Positions 6,529-12,576 of a stretch of DNA of 12,576 bases are shown here, one piece after another; the first letter of the stretch is position 1; every line of letters begins with the position of its first letter. Under the pieces are notes generated by a model. It saw nothing but the letters and a program-made list of their open reading frames with translations. It made no database searches and was not told the DNA's origin. This DNA comes from Elusimicrobiota bacterium. Its GTDB lineage: Bacteria; Elusimicrobiota; Elusimicrobia; O2-12-FULL-59-9. A program made the position numbers and the translations under genes. The stretch lies in the NCBI GenBank assembly GCA_016206405.1, contig JACQRQ010000186.1, forward strand, positions 1 to 12,576, written 5' to 3'.

Positions 6529-8589
6529 ATGCGCAATCGCGCTGGAATTTTGGCGGCGGCGTTGGCCATGGGCCTGGTGTTGAGGCTGGGGTTTGCCTGG
6601 CATTTGGGACACGATTTTTACCAGCTCGATGAAGTGGGTTACGACGCGGTCGCGTGGAATTTTGCCCAGCACGGGGCTTTGGGACTAAAGGGAAAATCGC
6701 CCGAGGCCATGGGCAATCCCCTGATGCCTTTTGCCACGGGAATTATCTATAAGTTTTTCGGCCACAACGCGCTGCCGGCGCGGGCGGCGCAGGCAGCCTT
6801 GAGCGCGGCTACGATCGCATTGATCGCCGCGATCTCAAACCTGCTGTTCTCCCACCCGCTGGCCGCGCCGCTTGCGGCCTTCCTGGCGGCCGGCTATCCG
6901 TTCTTTATCTATTACTCCGGCATCCTGATGACGGAAACGTGGTTTGTCTTTATGCTGTGCCTTGGGGTTTGGATGTTGATGCGTATTTTAAAGACCGCCG
7001 GGCGGGGCGGGCGGGTTTGGGCGGCCGCAACCGGGTTAGTGTGGGGACTTTTGGCTTTAACTCGCGGAGAAGGCTTTTATTGCGGCGCCCTGATTTTGCT
7101 TGGGATGGGCGCCGCGTGCCGGCGGCGCGAGGAGGGCGGCTGGAAAAACTTCGCGCTTCTGATTTTGTTTTGGGTTTTGCCGTGGGGGCTTTGGGGGCTT
7201 CGCAATCAAAAATTGTCGGGGTCCTTTATCTTGGACACGCATGCGGGGCTGGCTTTGCTGCATGGCACGATCGCCTTTGAGGAAAATGAAAAAGACACGA
7301 CTTTGGCGCATCGGCTTTTGGATACTTTGCCTTTTTATCAGGACGCGCAGAAGCTGGATGCCGTCGAACGGGACAGGGTTTATAAGCGGGAAGCGCTCCG
7401 GTTTATGGCGGCCAATCCCGGCAGGGTTCTCAGGCAATGGGCCAGAAAATTCGTCAATTTCTGGCGCTTTTTTCCGCGCCTGGATAAGGTCTATCACCCC
7501 GATCCCCACAACCGCCCCAACGCCGGCTTCAGCCGCAACTTGCTGGCTGTCGTGAGCGCGGTTTGGGAGCTACCGCTCATCTTGCTGGGAGGTTGGGGGT
7601 TGTGGAAGGCGAGGAGCCGCTTCACCCTCGTTTTTCCGGTTTATGTCTTCATCCTGGGCCATATGGGCATTCACATCGTCAGCGTTTCGCAGATGCGGTA
7701 TCGCCTGCCGGTCATGCCTTTTTTGATCGTCTTCGCGGCGGCGGCCGCGGCTGAGCAAATTAAATGGAGATCAGGTCTTAAAGCTATTTTCGATTTTCTA
7801 TTGGATAGGTGTTTAACCTCCGGTCGGCAAGAAAGCCTGGGGAACCATATACTCCATCGCCTTCGCGGGGAGGGAAATTATGATCCCGAAACGAACGGAG
7901 AGTACAGGGCGTTGAGGCTCGTGAAACATCTGGTCCATGAGAAAGATGCCGTCATATTCGATGTTGGGGCGCATACCGGTTTATGGAGTTCCGAGGCCGT
8001 TCGCGGCATGTCATCGAGGCTGGTCATATATGCTTTTGAGCCCAGCGGCGCTTCTTATCTAAAACTCAAGTCCCTCTCCGAACGCCTCGGCTGTCAAGCG
8101 ATTATTCAACCCGTCAATGTCGCGTTGAGCGATGCGGATGGCGCAGGAGCGCTGCATATTGACGGGGATTTATATGGGACGAATTCCTTGCACGAGCGGC
8201 ACACGAACATGCCCGGCTTGCGGCAGAGCTTTACCGAAACGGTGATTTTAAAAAAAGGGGACTCTTTCTGCCGACAGAACGGCATCGGCCATATTGACTT
8301 CTTAAAGATTGATACGGAGGGGCATGAGGTCTCCGTGCTTGCGGGTTTTGACGCGATGCTTAAGGGAAAGAAGATTGATTATATTCAATTCGAATATGTC
8401 AGCTGTTGGATCAATTCGAGACGCTTTCTGTTTGAGGCGATGGAGCTGTTGGCGCGAAGAGGATACAAAGTCGGCAGGCTTTATCCCGGCGCCGTGAAAT
8501 TCTTGGATCGTTACGATCAAAGAGACGAAACGTTCGCCTTTTCCAACTATTTTGCCGTACGCTCCGAATTAAGCCGAACCATTTCATGA
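6529..8589 (+). CDS. Fusion: GT39-type membrane glycosyltransferase plus FkbM methyltransferase
   Basis: A 686-residue two-part protein. Residues 1-408 are a GT39-type membrane enzyme: a first helix at 5-24, the acidic loop YQLDEVGYDAVAWNFAQHG (31-49) with Asp34-Glu35 where the family keeps its catalytic acidic residue, several further helices (about 86-106, 110-129, 134-152, 163-177, 183-196, 206-223, 340-358, 366-384), and MRYRLPVMPFLIVFAA (389-404), a conserved end motif. Residues about 435-680 are an FkbM-family SAM methyltransferase: VIFDVGAHTGLWSSEA (475-490), YAFEPSG (501-507), and FLKIDTEGHEVSVLAGF (591-607) with the signature DTEGHE. The frame is unbroken across the joint (about 7755-7830). 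Base composition changes there: 7921-7980 is 50% GC and 8341-8400 is 38%, against 67% at 6781-6840. AAGG just upstream of ATG 6529 serves as ribosome site. The methyltransferase part probably lies in the cytoplasm; its substrate is unknown. Confidence 0.85.
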   Translation: MRNRAGILAAALAMGLVLRLGFAWHLGHDFYQLDEVGYDAVAWNFAQHGALGLKGKSPEAMGNPLMPFATGIIYKFFGHNALPARAAQAALSAATIALIAAISNLLFSHPLAAPLAAFLAAGYPFFIYYSGILMTETWFVFMLCLGVWMLMRILKTAGRGGRVWAAATGLVWGLLALTRGEGFYCGALILLGMGAACRRREEGGWKNFALLILFWVLPWGLWGLRNQKLSGSFILDTHAGLALLHGTIAFEENEKDTTLAHRLLDTLPFYQDAQKLDAVERDRVYKREALRFMAANPGRVLRQWARKFVNFWRFFPRLDKVYHPDPHNRPNAGFSRNLLAVVSAVWELPLILLGGWGLWKARSRFTLVFPVYVFILGHMGIHIVSVSQMRYRLPVMPFLIVFAAAAAAEQIKWRSGLKAIFDFLLDRCLTSGRQESLGNHILHRLRGEGNYDPETNGEYRALRLVKHLVHEKDAVIFDVGAHTGLWSSEAVRGMSSRLVIYAFEPSGASYLKLKSLSERLGCQAIIQPVNVALSDADGAGALHIDGDLYGTNSLHERHTNMPGLRQSFTETVILKKGDSFCRQNGIGHIDFLKIDTEGHEVSVLAGFDAMLKGKKIDYIQFEYVSCWINSRRFLFEAMELLARRGYKVGRLYPGAVKFLDRYDQRDETFAFSNYFAVRSELSRTIS

Positions 8590-8627
8590 CCGCAGCGGTT
8601 CTTGCCTGAGGGAGGGCGAGCCGGCGG

Positions 8628-8658
8628 CGTTTCAGTTTTTCCGTCAATCGCTGAAACG
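8628..8658. repeat. Short inverted repeat between convergent genes
   Basis: CGTTTCAG (8628-8635) and CTGAAACG (8651-8658) are perfect 8-bp complements around a 15-base loop. The pair spans the stop codon (8646-8644) of the leftward GT2 gene and lies just beyond the end of the rightward fusion gene. Neither strand has a T-tract after the stem, so a classical intrinsic terminator is not shown, though it could act as a bidirectional end structure. Confidence 0.25.
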
Positions 8659-9372
8659 ATATTTCAGGATCGCCCAAAGGACGACCCAGCCGTCCCGCCA
8701 GAAACGAATCTTTTTTCCCTCGTGGCGCGTTCTGGCTTTGTAGGAGACCGGAACCTCAAGGATTTGGTGGCCTTTTTTGGCCAACTTGCCCTGGATTTCC
8801 CAGTCAAAATCGAAGCCGTTGCTGCGGATTTCTATCGAGCGCAGCAGCCCGGTCCGGAAGACCTTGAACATGGTGGCCCCGTCGCTCAGGCGGGTGCCGT
8901 AAAGCCGGTTGAAAAGTTCCGTCAACAAGGCGCCGCCGAAATTCACGGCGAAGCCGTAAATCCGGTCCAGGCCGCTGAATTGCCGGTATTGCCATTGTTG
9001 GGCATGGTTGATGGCGCGGGAGCCGAACACGATGTCGGCCTTTCCGGCCATCAGCGGCTCCAGCAGCGCGGGGTAGTCTTTGGGGTCGTATTCCAGGTCG
9101 CCGTCCTGAATGAGAACGATGTCTCCCGTCAATTCTTTGAGCGCGCCGCGCACCGCCGCTCCCTTGCCCCGGGGGCGGCTTTCGTAGACCACCTTGAGGT
9201 TGGGCAACTTTTCATATCGCTGGACGATTTCCCGGGTGCCGTCCGTGGAGCCCCCCTCCATGACGACGATTTCGGTTTCGAGTCCGGGCATGCGGAAATC
9301 GATCACTTTTTGCAGGATGGTTTCGACCGTGGCGCGCTCGTTGAGAACGGGAAAAATGATGGAGAGTTTCAT
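8644..9372 (-). CDS. GT2 glycosyltransferase, dolichyl-phosphate-mannose-synthase-like
   Basis: A 242-residue GT-A enzyme without a C-terminal membrane domain. LSIIFPVLNE (3-12) begins the nucleotide-binding fold; the usual DDGSTDGT is here MEGGSTDGT (38-46), with Glu39 in the place of the first acidic residue. IQDGDLEYDP (88-97) carries the DxD-type metal site, DIVFGSR (113-119) and the region around RLYGTRLSDGATMFKVFR (156-173) match the acceptor-proximal motif, and the WEIQGKLAKKGHQILEVPVSYKAR segment is typical of DPM1-like enzymes. It probably transfers a hexose to polyprenyl phosphate at the cytoplasmic face. The GGTGG at 9385-9381 is a possible weak ribosome site for ATG 9372. It is separated from the kinase gene upstream by 173 bp of repeat-bearing sequence, so co-transcription with the rest of unit 3 is uncertain. 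Donor sugar unknown. Confidence 0.9.
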   Translation of the reverse strand: MKLSIIFPVLNERATVETILQKVIDFRMPGLETEIVVMEGGSTDGTREIVQRYEKLPNLKVVYESRPRGKGAAVRGALKELTGDIVLIQDGDLEYDPKDYPALLEPLMAGKADIVFGSRAINHAQQWQYRQFSGLDRIYGFAVNFGGALLTELFNRLYGTRLSDGATMFKVFRTGLLRSIEIRSNGFDFDWEIQGKLAKKGHQILEVPVSYKARTRHEGKKIRFWRDGWVVLWAILKYRFSD

Positions 9373-9395
9373 TATTTAGGCCACCAACGATGAGG

Positions 9396-9405
9396 CCACC
9401 GGTGG
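9396..9405. repeat. 10-bp palindrome and nearby direct repeat ahead of the GT2 gene
   Basis: CCACCGGTGG (9396-9405) is a perfect palindrome at the edge of the octamer array. The octamer AGGCCACC also occurs twice 15 bp apart (9378-9385 and 9393-9400), ahead of the leftward ATG at 9372. This could be a binding site, or part of the same repeat-rich stretch. Confidence 0.3.
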
Positions 9406-9464
9406 TAAAGTGGTATAGAGGGAGTGTTGACGAGTGGTAAAGTGGGTGAGTGACAGAGTGGCGG
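9401..9464 (+). repeat. Degenerate octamer tandem array, left arm (consensus AGTGGTAA)
   Basis: Eight consecutive 8-base units fill 9401-9464 in constant phase. The best are GGTGGTAA (9401), AGTGGTAT (9409) and AGTGGTAA (9433); AGTGGGTG (9441), AGTGACAG (9449) and AGTGGCGG (9457) keep the AGTG core, while the units at 9417 and 9425 have largely decayed. The stretch is non-coding, between the kinase stop and the GT2 start. The same octamer family appears in reverse complement at 9507-9538. Confidence 0.75.
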
Positions 9465-9506
9465 GGTCAGCCATTTGATTACTTGATCCCGGCTCTTAGT
9501 TTTTCC

Positions 9507-9538
9507 ACTATACCACTATACCACTTTATCACTTTAAT
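9507..9538 (-). repeat. Octamer tandem array, right arm, inverted relative to the left arm
   Basis: Four units lie in perfect 8-base phase: ACTATACC (9507), ACTATACC (9515), ACTTTATC (9523) and ACTTTAAT (9531). They are the reverse complement of the left-arm family. Bases 9516-9532 pair with 9402-9418 at 16 of 17 positions, the exception being a G-T opposition, so the two arms can fold into a long hairpin around a loop of about 97 bases. Confidence 0.75.
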
Positions 9539-9545
9539 GCCGTCT

Positions 9546-10514
9546 CTAACTGACATAAATGATCTTCGAGCCTTGCGACTCCAGCTCAAAGGGTATTTCC
9601 CTTAAACCGTTGAGGGCTTGGCGGACGGAGGGCTGCGTGTGGTCGTGGCAGAAAAGGAGCAAGAAACCGCCTCCTCCGGCGCCGAGGATTTTCCCGCCGA
9701 TGGCGCCGGCTTTGCGGGCGCGTTCATAGATGCCGTCGATGCCGCTGTTGGAAATTCCGGGGGCGAGCTTCTTTTTGAGGGTCCAGTTTTCATGCAGAAG
9801 TTCGCCGAATTTGTCCACTTGATGCAGGTTTAAATATTTTCGGGCTTGCTCGGCCAGGGACCTCAGGCTTTTGAGCTCCTTGAATTTCGATTGGGTCCGG
9901 CGCTTCTGTTTTTTCAGGATCGCGCTCGCTTTCCGGGTCACGCCGGTGTAAAAAAGCAGCAGCTTTCTTTTGAGCTCCGCCAGGATCTCCGGAGGGCAGA
10001 TCACCGGATCGACCCAGACGCTTTCGTCCGGCATGAACTGGATGTATTTGCAGCCGCCGTAGCTGGCGATGTACTGGTCCTGCTTGCCGATCGGCTCCTT
10101 GAGCATTTCGATTTCGATGCGGCAGGCTTCCTGGGCCAGTTGCTCGGCCGAGACGAACTCCCCTTTGTAGGCGTGAAGGGCGTGGAGCGTGCCCACGGTG
10201 AAGGCCGAGGAGGAGCCCAGGCCGGTCCCGCCCAGCACGTCGCACATGGAGGTGATTTCGGTGCCTCCCGTGATTCCGGTGAGCTTCAGGCAGGCTTTTA
10301 GAAGCGGATGTTCCACCGCTTCGACGCTTTCCACGAGTTCCGTCTTTGAATATTTGAGCAGCAGGCGGTGGTCGAAGAACCTGTTGACGGTGATGTACAT
10401 ATACTTATCGATGGCGGTGCTTAAAACCGCGCCGCGATCCTTGCGGTAAAAATCGGAAAGGTCGGTTCCGCCGCCGACAAAGCTGATCCTCAGGGGGGTT
10501 CTCGAAATGATCAT
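9546..10514 (-). CDS. GHMP-family sugar kinase, D-glycero-D-manno-heptose 7-phosphate kinase-like
   Basis: A 322-residue cytoplasmic kinase. The N-terminus PLRISFVGGGTDL (7-19) is diagnostic for the heptose/fucose kinase branch. The GHMP ATP-binding motif is LGGTGLGSSSAF (94-105), and the C-terminal motif is KILGAGGGGFLLLF (275-288). EPIGKQDQYIASYGG (140-154) is also strongly conserved in HddA-type proteins. Such enzymes phosphorylate D-glycero-D-manno-heptose 7-phosphate at C1 on the way to GDP-heptose. The frame is open 66 codons further upstream, but those residues are unlike the family and overlap the preceding gene, so I start at ATG 10514, 19 bases after that gene's stop. No clear ribosome site is visible. 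The usual partners (GmhA isomerase, GmhB phosphatase, HddC nucleotidyltransferase) are not in the window. Another sugar substrate, such as fucose, is possible. Confidence 0.87.
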   Translation of the reverse strand: MIISRTPLRISFVGGGTDLSDFYRKDRGAVLSTAIDKYMYITVNRFFDHRLLLKYSKTELVESVEAVEHPLLKACLKLTGITGGTEITSMCDVLGGTGLGSSSAFTVGTLHALHAYKGEFVSAEQLAQEACRIEIEMLKEPIGKQDQYIASYGGCKYIQFMPDESVWVDPVICPPEILAELKRKLLLFYTGVTRKASAILKKQKRRTQSKFKELKSLRSLAEQARKYLNLHQVDKFGELLHENWTLKKKLAPGISNSGIDGIYERARKAGAIGGKILGAGGGGFLLLFCHDHTQPSVRQALNGLREIPFELESQGSKIIYVS

Positions 10515-10533
10515 GGAAAGCTGGGAGAAGTTA

Positions 10534-11226
10534 TCATATTTTCCTTCGGCGCTGCCACCACATTCGGGAGAGCGTCTTGAGGTAGGAAAACGCGAACAGA
10601 AGAACGTTGGCTTTGGACATTCCTTCATGCCTGGGGCCGTAAGCGCCGGGAACTTCCACGATTTTATAACCCCGGTTGGCGAACTGAGTGATGAGCTCCT
10701 CCTGAATGTCAAAATTGACGGCTCGCGTCGCGACGGAGTCCAGGGCTTTCTTTTCGTAAAGACGGAAACCGCTGGACAAGTCGTTTAACGGGATATCCAG
10801 AAGCGATGAGGAGATTTTGTTGAGAGTCCGGCTGAGCAGGTCCCTTAAGAAAGGCCGCTCCACGCGGCCGCCCGCGATGTAGCGGGAGGCGATGACCATT
10901 TGCGCCCCGGAGCCGCGCATGGCCTCCAACATGAGAGGAAAAATGCTGATGGGGTGGGACAAATCCGCGTCCAGGGTCAGAATGAGACGCCCCTCCGCGT
11001 GGGAGAAGCCCTCCCTCAAGCTCCGGCCGTAGCTCAAGCCTTCCACGGCGATCACCCGGGCGCCGGCCCGGCGGGCCTCCTCCACGGTTCCGTCGCGCGA
11101 GCCGCCGTCAATGACGAGAACCTCGAATTGCGGGACGATGGGGGAGACGACGTTCTTGGCCGCGGAAATCAAGGGGCCCACGTTGCCCGCCTCGTTGAGG
11201 GTGGGCAGCAGGATCGTCAGTTCCAT
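10534..11226 (-). CDS. GT2 glycosyltransferase, polyprenol-phosphate mannosyltransferase-like
   Basis: A 230-residue GT-A enzyme close in style to DPM1. LTILLPTLNEAGN (3-15) opens the fold, VIDGGSRDGTVEEAR (38-52) binds the nucleotide, LTLDADLSHP (83-92) holds the DAD metal site (86-88), ASRYIAGG (113-120) follows, and LNDLSSGFRLYEKKAL (147-162) is the typical acceptor-side motif. There is no C-terminal membrane domain, only a hydrophobic stretch near 206-219 and a very basic end (QRRRKI), which may attach it to the membrane. The start ATG 11226 lies inside the end of the upstream gene, overlapping it by 10 bases, so translation is probably coupled. The frame extends far upstream but those codons belong to the neighbour in another frame. 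Probably makes a polyprenyl-phosphate hexose for a GT39-type enzyme (inference). Confidence 0.9.
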   Translation of the reverse strand: MELTILLPTLNEAGNVGPLISAAKNVVSPIVPQFEVLVIDGGSRDGTVEEARRAGARVIAVEGLSYGRSLREGFSHAEGRLILTLDADLSHPISIFPLMLEAMRGSGAQMVIASRYIAGGRVERPFLRDLLSRTLNKISSSLLDIPLNDLSSGFRLYEKKALDSVATRAVNFDIQEELITQFANRGYKIVEVPGAYGPRHEGMSKANVLLFAFSYLKTLSRMWWQRRRKI

Positions 11227-12452
11227 GCCGGATTTAAATTCGGGCGGGGGCCTTCCAGAATCTCGCCGGCCTTCTCCGGGCGGAGGGTATCCGGCGAGTC
11301 CGCAAAATCGGTCATAAAAAATCCGTAGCTTCGGGTTCGCGACAGATCGCCGCCGTTGGCCGCGGCGTCCTTGAGGCTGACCCAGAGGGTCGGAGCGTTT
11401 CCGCCGTCGGGCGGCAAGGCGCTCCAAAGCCGGTGGAGGGGGTCCGGATAAAAATGATTCCGGGTGTTTTTCCACCAATCGGCGTCGCCGGCGAAATCTT
11501 CCGGGTCGAGCTCTTGTCCAAGGCGCATGGCCGTGATGATGGGGCCAAGCCGCAGAGGATCGCCCTCGCTCGCCCCGTAGCGGTAGCTTTCGCCGCTGCG
11601 CTCCACCCAGGCGGCGCCCCCGGAACTCAGAATATGGAGCCGGCCGCTCTGCCGGTAAACGCAAAAGTCGACTCCCTCCAGCCGCCTCAAGAGGAGGCAC
11701 ATGAATTTCGCGTTTTGAGCGTCGGCGCGCAGAGCGACGGAGCCGAAAGCCTCGCCGGGCTCGATGGTAAAATCCGCGGAGCCGCCCGGCGCGGAGGATT
11801 TGTGGTAGCCGGCTAAGGTGAGTGCGCCCGCGAGGTCCACGCTTTGGGCCGGGTCCGGGCCGCCGCCTCCGGACATCAGGACGATTTTAAGCGGCGCCGG
11901 AAGCTCTTGACGCGCCTCCTGGACGAAAGTCTCGAAATGGGCCAGGAAATCTTGGAGAGCCTTTTTGGCCTCCACGCCGGACGGCCCCGCTGCGAACCGT
12001 TTGTAGGCCGTGAACCGGTTTCCGGGATGGAGGAATAGCCGGTCCTTTAGGTCCTTAAAATCGGCGCGGGAAAACCCCGGGGGAACGATATAATCGTATT
12101 TATAGGTTTCGGGCGCGAGCTCGCCGGTTTGTAACATTTTCGACAGCGCGAGGCCCGTCGTCGGCGGAAAGGAGCCGACCAAGCGGCCCGGATTCTTGAA
12201 AGATTTGAGGGCGCCCTCCCCGTGAATCTCCCGCATGAGTTCGTAAGGCACGCCCTCCAGGGCGAGCACTAAAACCAGGCTCTCGTCTCCGGGGGCGGGA
12301 GCGAGCGCGTCCTTGAGGTCCGCCGGGACGGCGCTGCCCGACCGGCTCAAGCTCCAGCGCACCCAGGCGAAGGGGGAAATCATGGCCAAACTGAAAAAAG
12401 CGACGATGACAAGGCCAATCTTGAATCCGCGCCGCGGAGAGTTTCGAGGCAT
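11217..12452 (-). CDS. Membrane-anchored protein resembling the alkaline phosphatase/phosphodiesterase superfamily, probably inactive
   Basis: A 411-residue protein with a basic N-terminus and one membrane helix (about 12-32), so the rest probably lies outside the inner membrane. LVLVLALEGVPYELM (59-73), then GRLVGSFPPTTGLALSKMLQTG (89-110), have the arrangement seen in type I phosphodiesterase-like proteins: metal-binding Asp-Gly, then a Thr/Ser nucleophile. Here the Asp is Glu66; Thr98 or Thr99 would be the nucleophile. IVLMSGGGGPDP (190-201) followed by DLAGALTLAGY (206-216) occupies the place of the usual SDHG motif, with Asp-His replaced by Gly-Gly. FYPDPLHRLWSAL (334-346) and VSLKD (358-362) also fit the superfamily, but the late metal-binding His (GTHG) is replaced by NGGDLSR. 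The assignment is from recalled family patterns. A GTG at 12473 is in frame but lies about at the predicted transcript start, so ATG 12452 is preferred. Confidence 0.6.
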   Translation of the reverse strand: MPRNSPRRGFKIGLVIVAFFSLAMISPFAWVRWSLSRSGSAVPADLKDALAPAPGDESLVLVLALEGVPYELMREIHGEGALKSFKNPGRLVGSFPPTTGLALSKMLQTGELAPETYKYDYIVPPGFSRADFKDLKDRLFLHPGNRFTAYKRFAAGPSGVEAKKALQDFLAHFETFVQEARQELPAPLKIVLMSGGGGPDPAQSVDLAGALTLAGYHKSSAPGGSADFTIEPGEAFGSVALRADAQNAKFMCLLLRRLEGVDFCVYRQSGRLHILSSGGAAWVERSGESYRYGASEGDPLRLGPIITAMRLGQELDPEDFAGDADWWKNTRNHFYPDPLHRLWSALPPDGGNAPTLWVSLKDAAANGGDLSRTRSYGFFMTDFADSPDTLRPEKAGEILEGPRPNLNPAWN

Positions 12453-12476
12453 GTGGGCAGGTTGAAAAATCACCCC

Positions 12477-12482
12477 ATTATA
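12477..12482 (-). promoter_or_regulatory. Extended -10 promoter (TGGTATAAT) for the leftward kinase/GT2 unit
   Basis: Leftward TATAAT (12482-12477) is preceded by TGG, giving the extended -10 form that can work without a good -35 box. The nearest -35-like hexamer, TTTACG, would need a 19-base spacer. Transcription would begin near 12470, leaving about 18 bases before ATG 12452. The remaining 94 bases to the window edge carry two similar C-rich stretches (near 12486-12499 and 12513-12521) and no gene I can support. Confidence 0.5.
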
Positions 12483-12576
12483 CCAAATTCCCCCTCCCAG
12501 CCGTAAAAATTTTCCCCTCCCAAAAGCTCAGGTAACTTTTAGCAGTGCGAATTTGGGCCATGGGAGATCTAAAAAA

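Noticed and set aside
8602..9393. Rightward open frame of 263 codons opposite the third GT2 gene
   Set aside because: Mirror of the GT2 codons; the leftward product has all GT2 motifs and this one has none.
9401..9538. CRISPR array
   Set aside because: The units are 8 bases in direct contact without spacers, and the two arrays are in opposite orientation; no cas gene is nearby.
10515..10712. N-terminal extension of the kinase by 66 residues
   Set aside because: It overlaps the end of the GT2 gene in another frame, and kinase homology begins at MIISRTPLRI.
11227..11700. N-terminal extension of the second leftward GT2 gene
   Set aside because: The extension is Arg/Pro-rich out-of-frame reading of the phosphatase-like gene; GT2 homology begins at MELTILLPTLNE.
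12517..12545. Riboswitch or terminator upstream of the last gene
   Set aside because: A short imperfect stem (CCAAAAG with CTTTTAG, 9-base loop) is visible, but there is no T-tract or recognisable aptamer core.
12560..12576. Start of a rightward gene at the right edge (ATGGGAGATC)
   Set aside because: Only five codons are visible, with no ribosome site, so nothing supports a gene.

Overview
The window is a GC-rich, densely packed bacterial block for cell-surface glycan or glycolipid assembly. I recognise ten protein-coding genes for certain plus one broken by a frameshift, and no rRNA, tRNA, CRISPR array, transposase or phage gene. Membrane-embedded glycosyltransferases of the GT39/ArnT type, dolichyl-phosphate-mannose-synthase-like GT2 enzymes and many sugar-modifying genes suggest a diderm, uncultivated-type bacterium. 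Overall protein style reminds me of Elusimicrobiota, but that is an impression and not proven by anything in the window.

Layout. (1) Leftward unit, bases 3413 to 1: two class I SAM methyltransferases, then, behind its own promoter, a DegT/DnrJ-type sugar aminotransferase whose last 40 or so codons are out of frame, then an exported group 1 truncated haemoglobin cut by the left edge. (2) Rightward unit, 3506-8589: a GT39-type membrane glycosyltransferase, a GT2 with C-terminal membrane segments, and a chimeric protein joining a second GT39-type membrane domain to an FkbM methyltransferase. Units 1 and 2 diverge from a 92-bp region with two -10 boxes and a 16-bp palindrome almost midway between them. 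(3) Leftward unit, 12452-8644: a membrane-anchored protein that resembles the alkaline phosphatase/phosphodiesterase superfamily but seems to have lost its metal ligands, a GT2 overlapping it, a GHMP sugar kinase of the heptose-7-phosphate kinase type, then a 173-bp non-coding gap holding octamer repeats in opposed orientation, then a third GT2.

Working model (inference): the GT2 enzymes charge polyprenyl phosphate with hexose, the GT39-type integral membrane enzymes transfer those sugars to an acceptor on the outer face of the inner membrane, and the aminotransferase, kinase and methyltransferases supply or decorate unusual sugars. No flippase, polymerase or ligase is present, so the locus probably continues outside the window. 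The points most worth checking are the frameshifted aminotransferase coupled to the globin, the GT39-FkbM fusion with its sharp base-composition change, the opposed octamer arrays, and the apparent phosphatase-fold pseudoenzyme.
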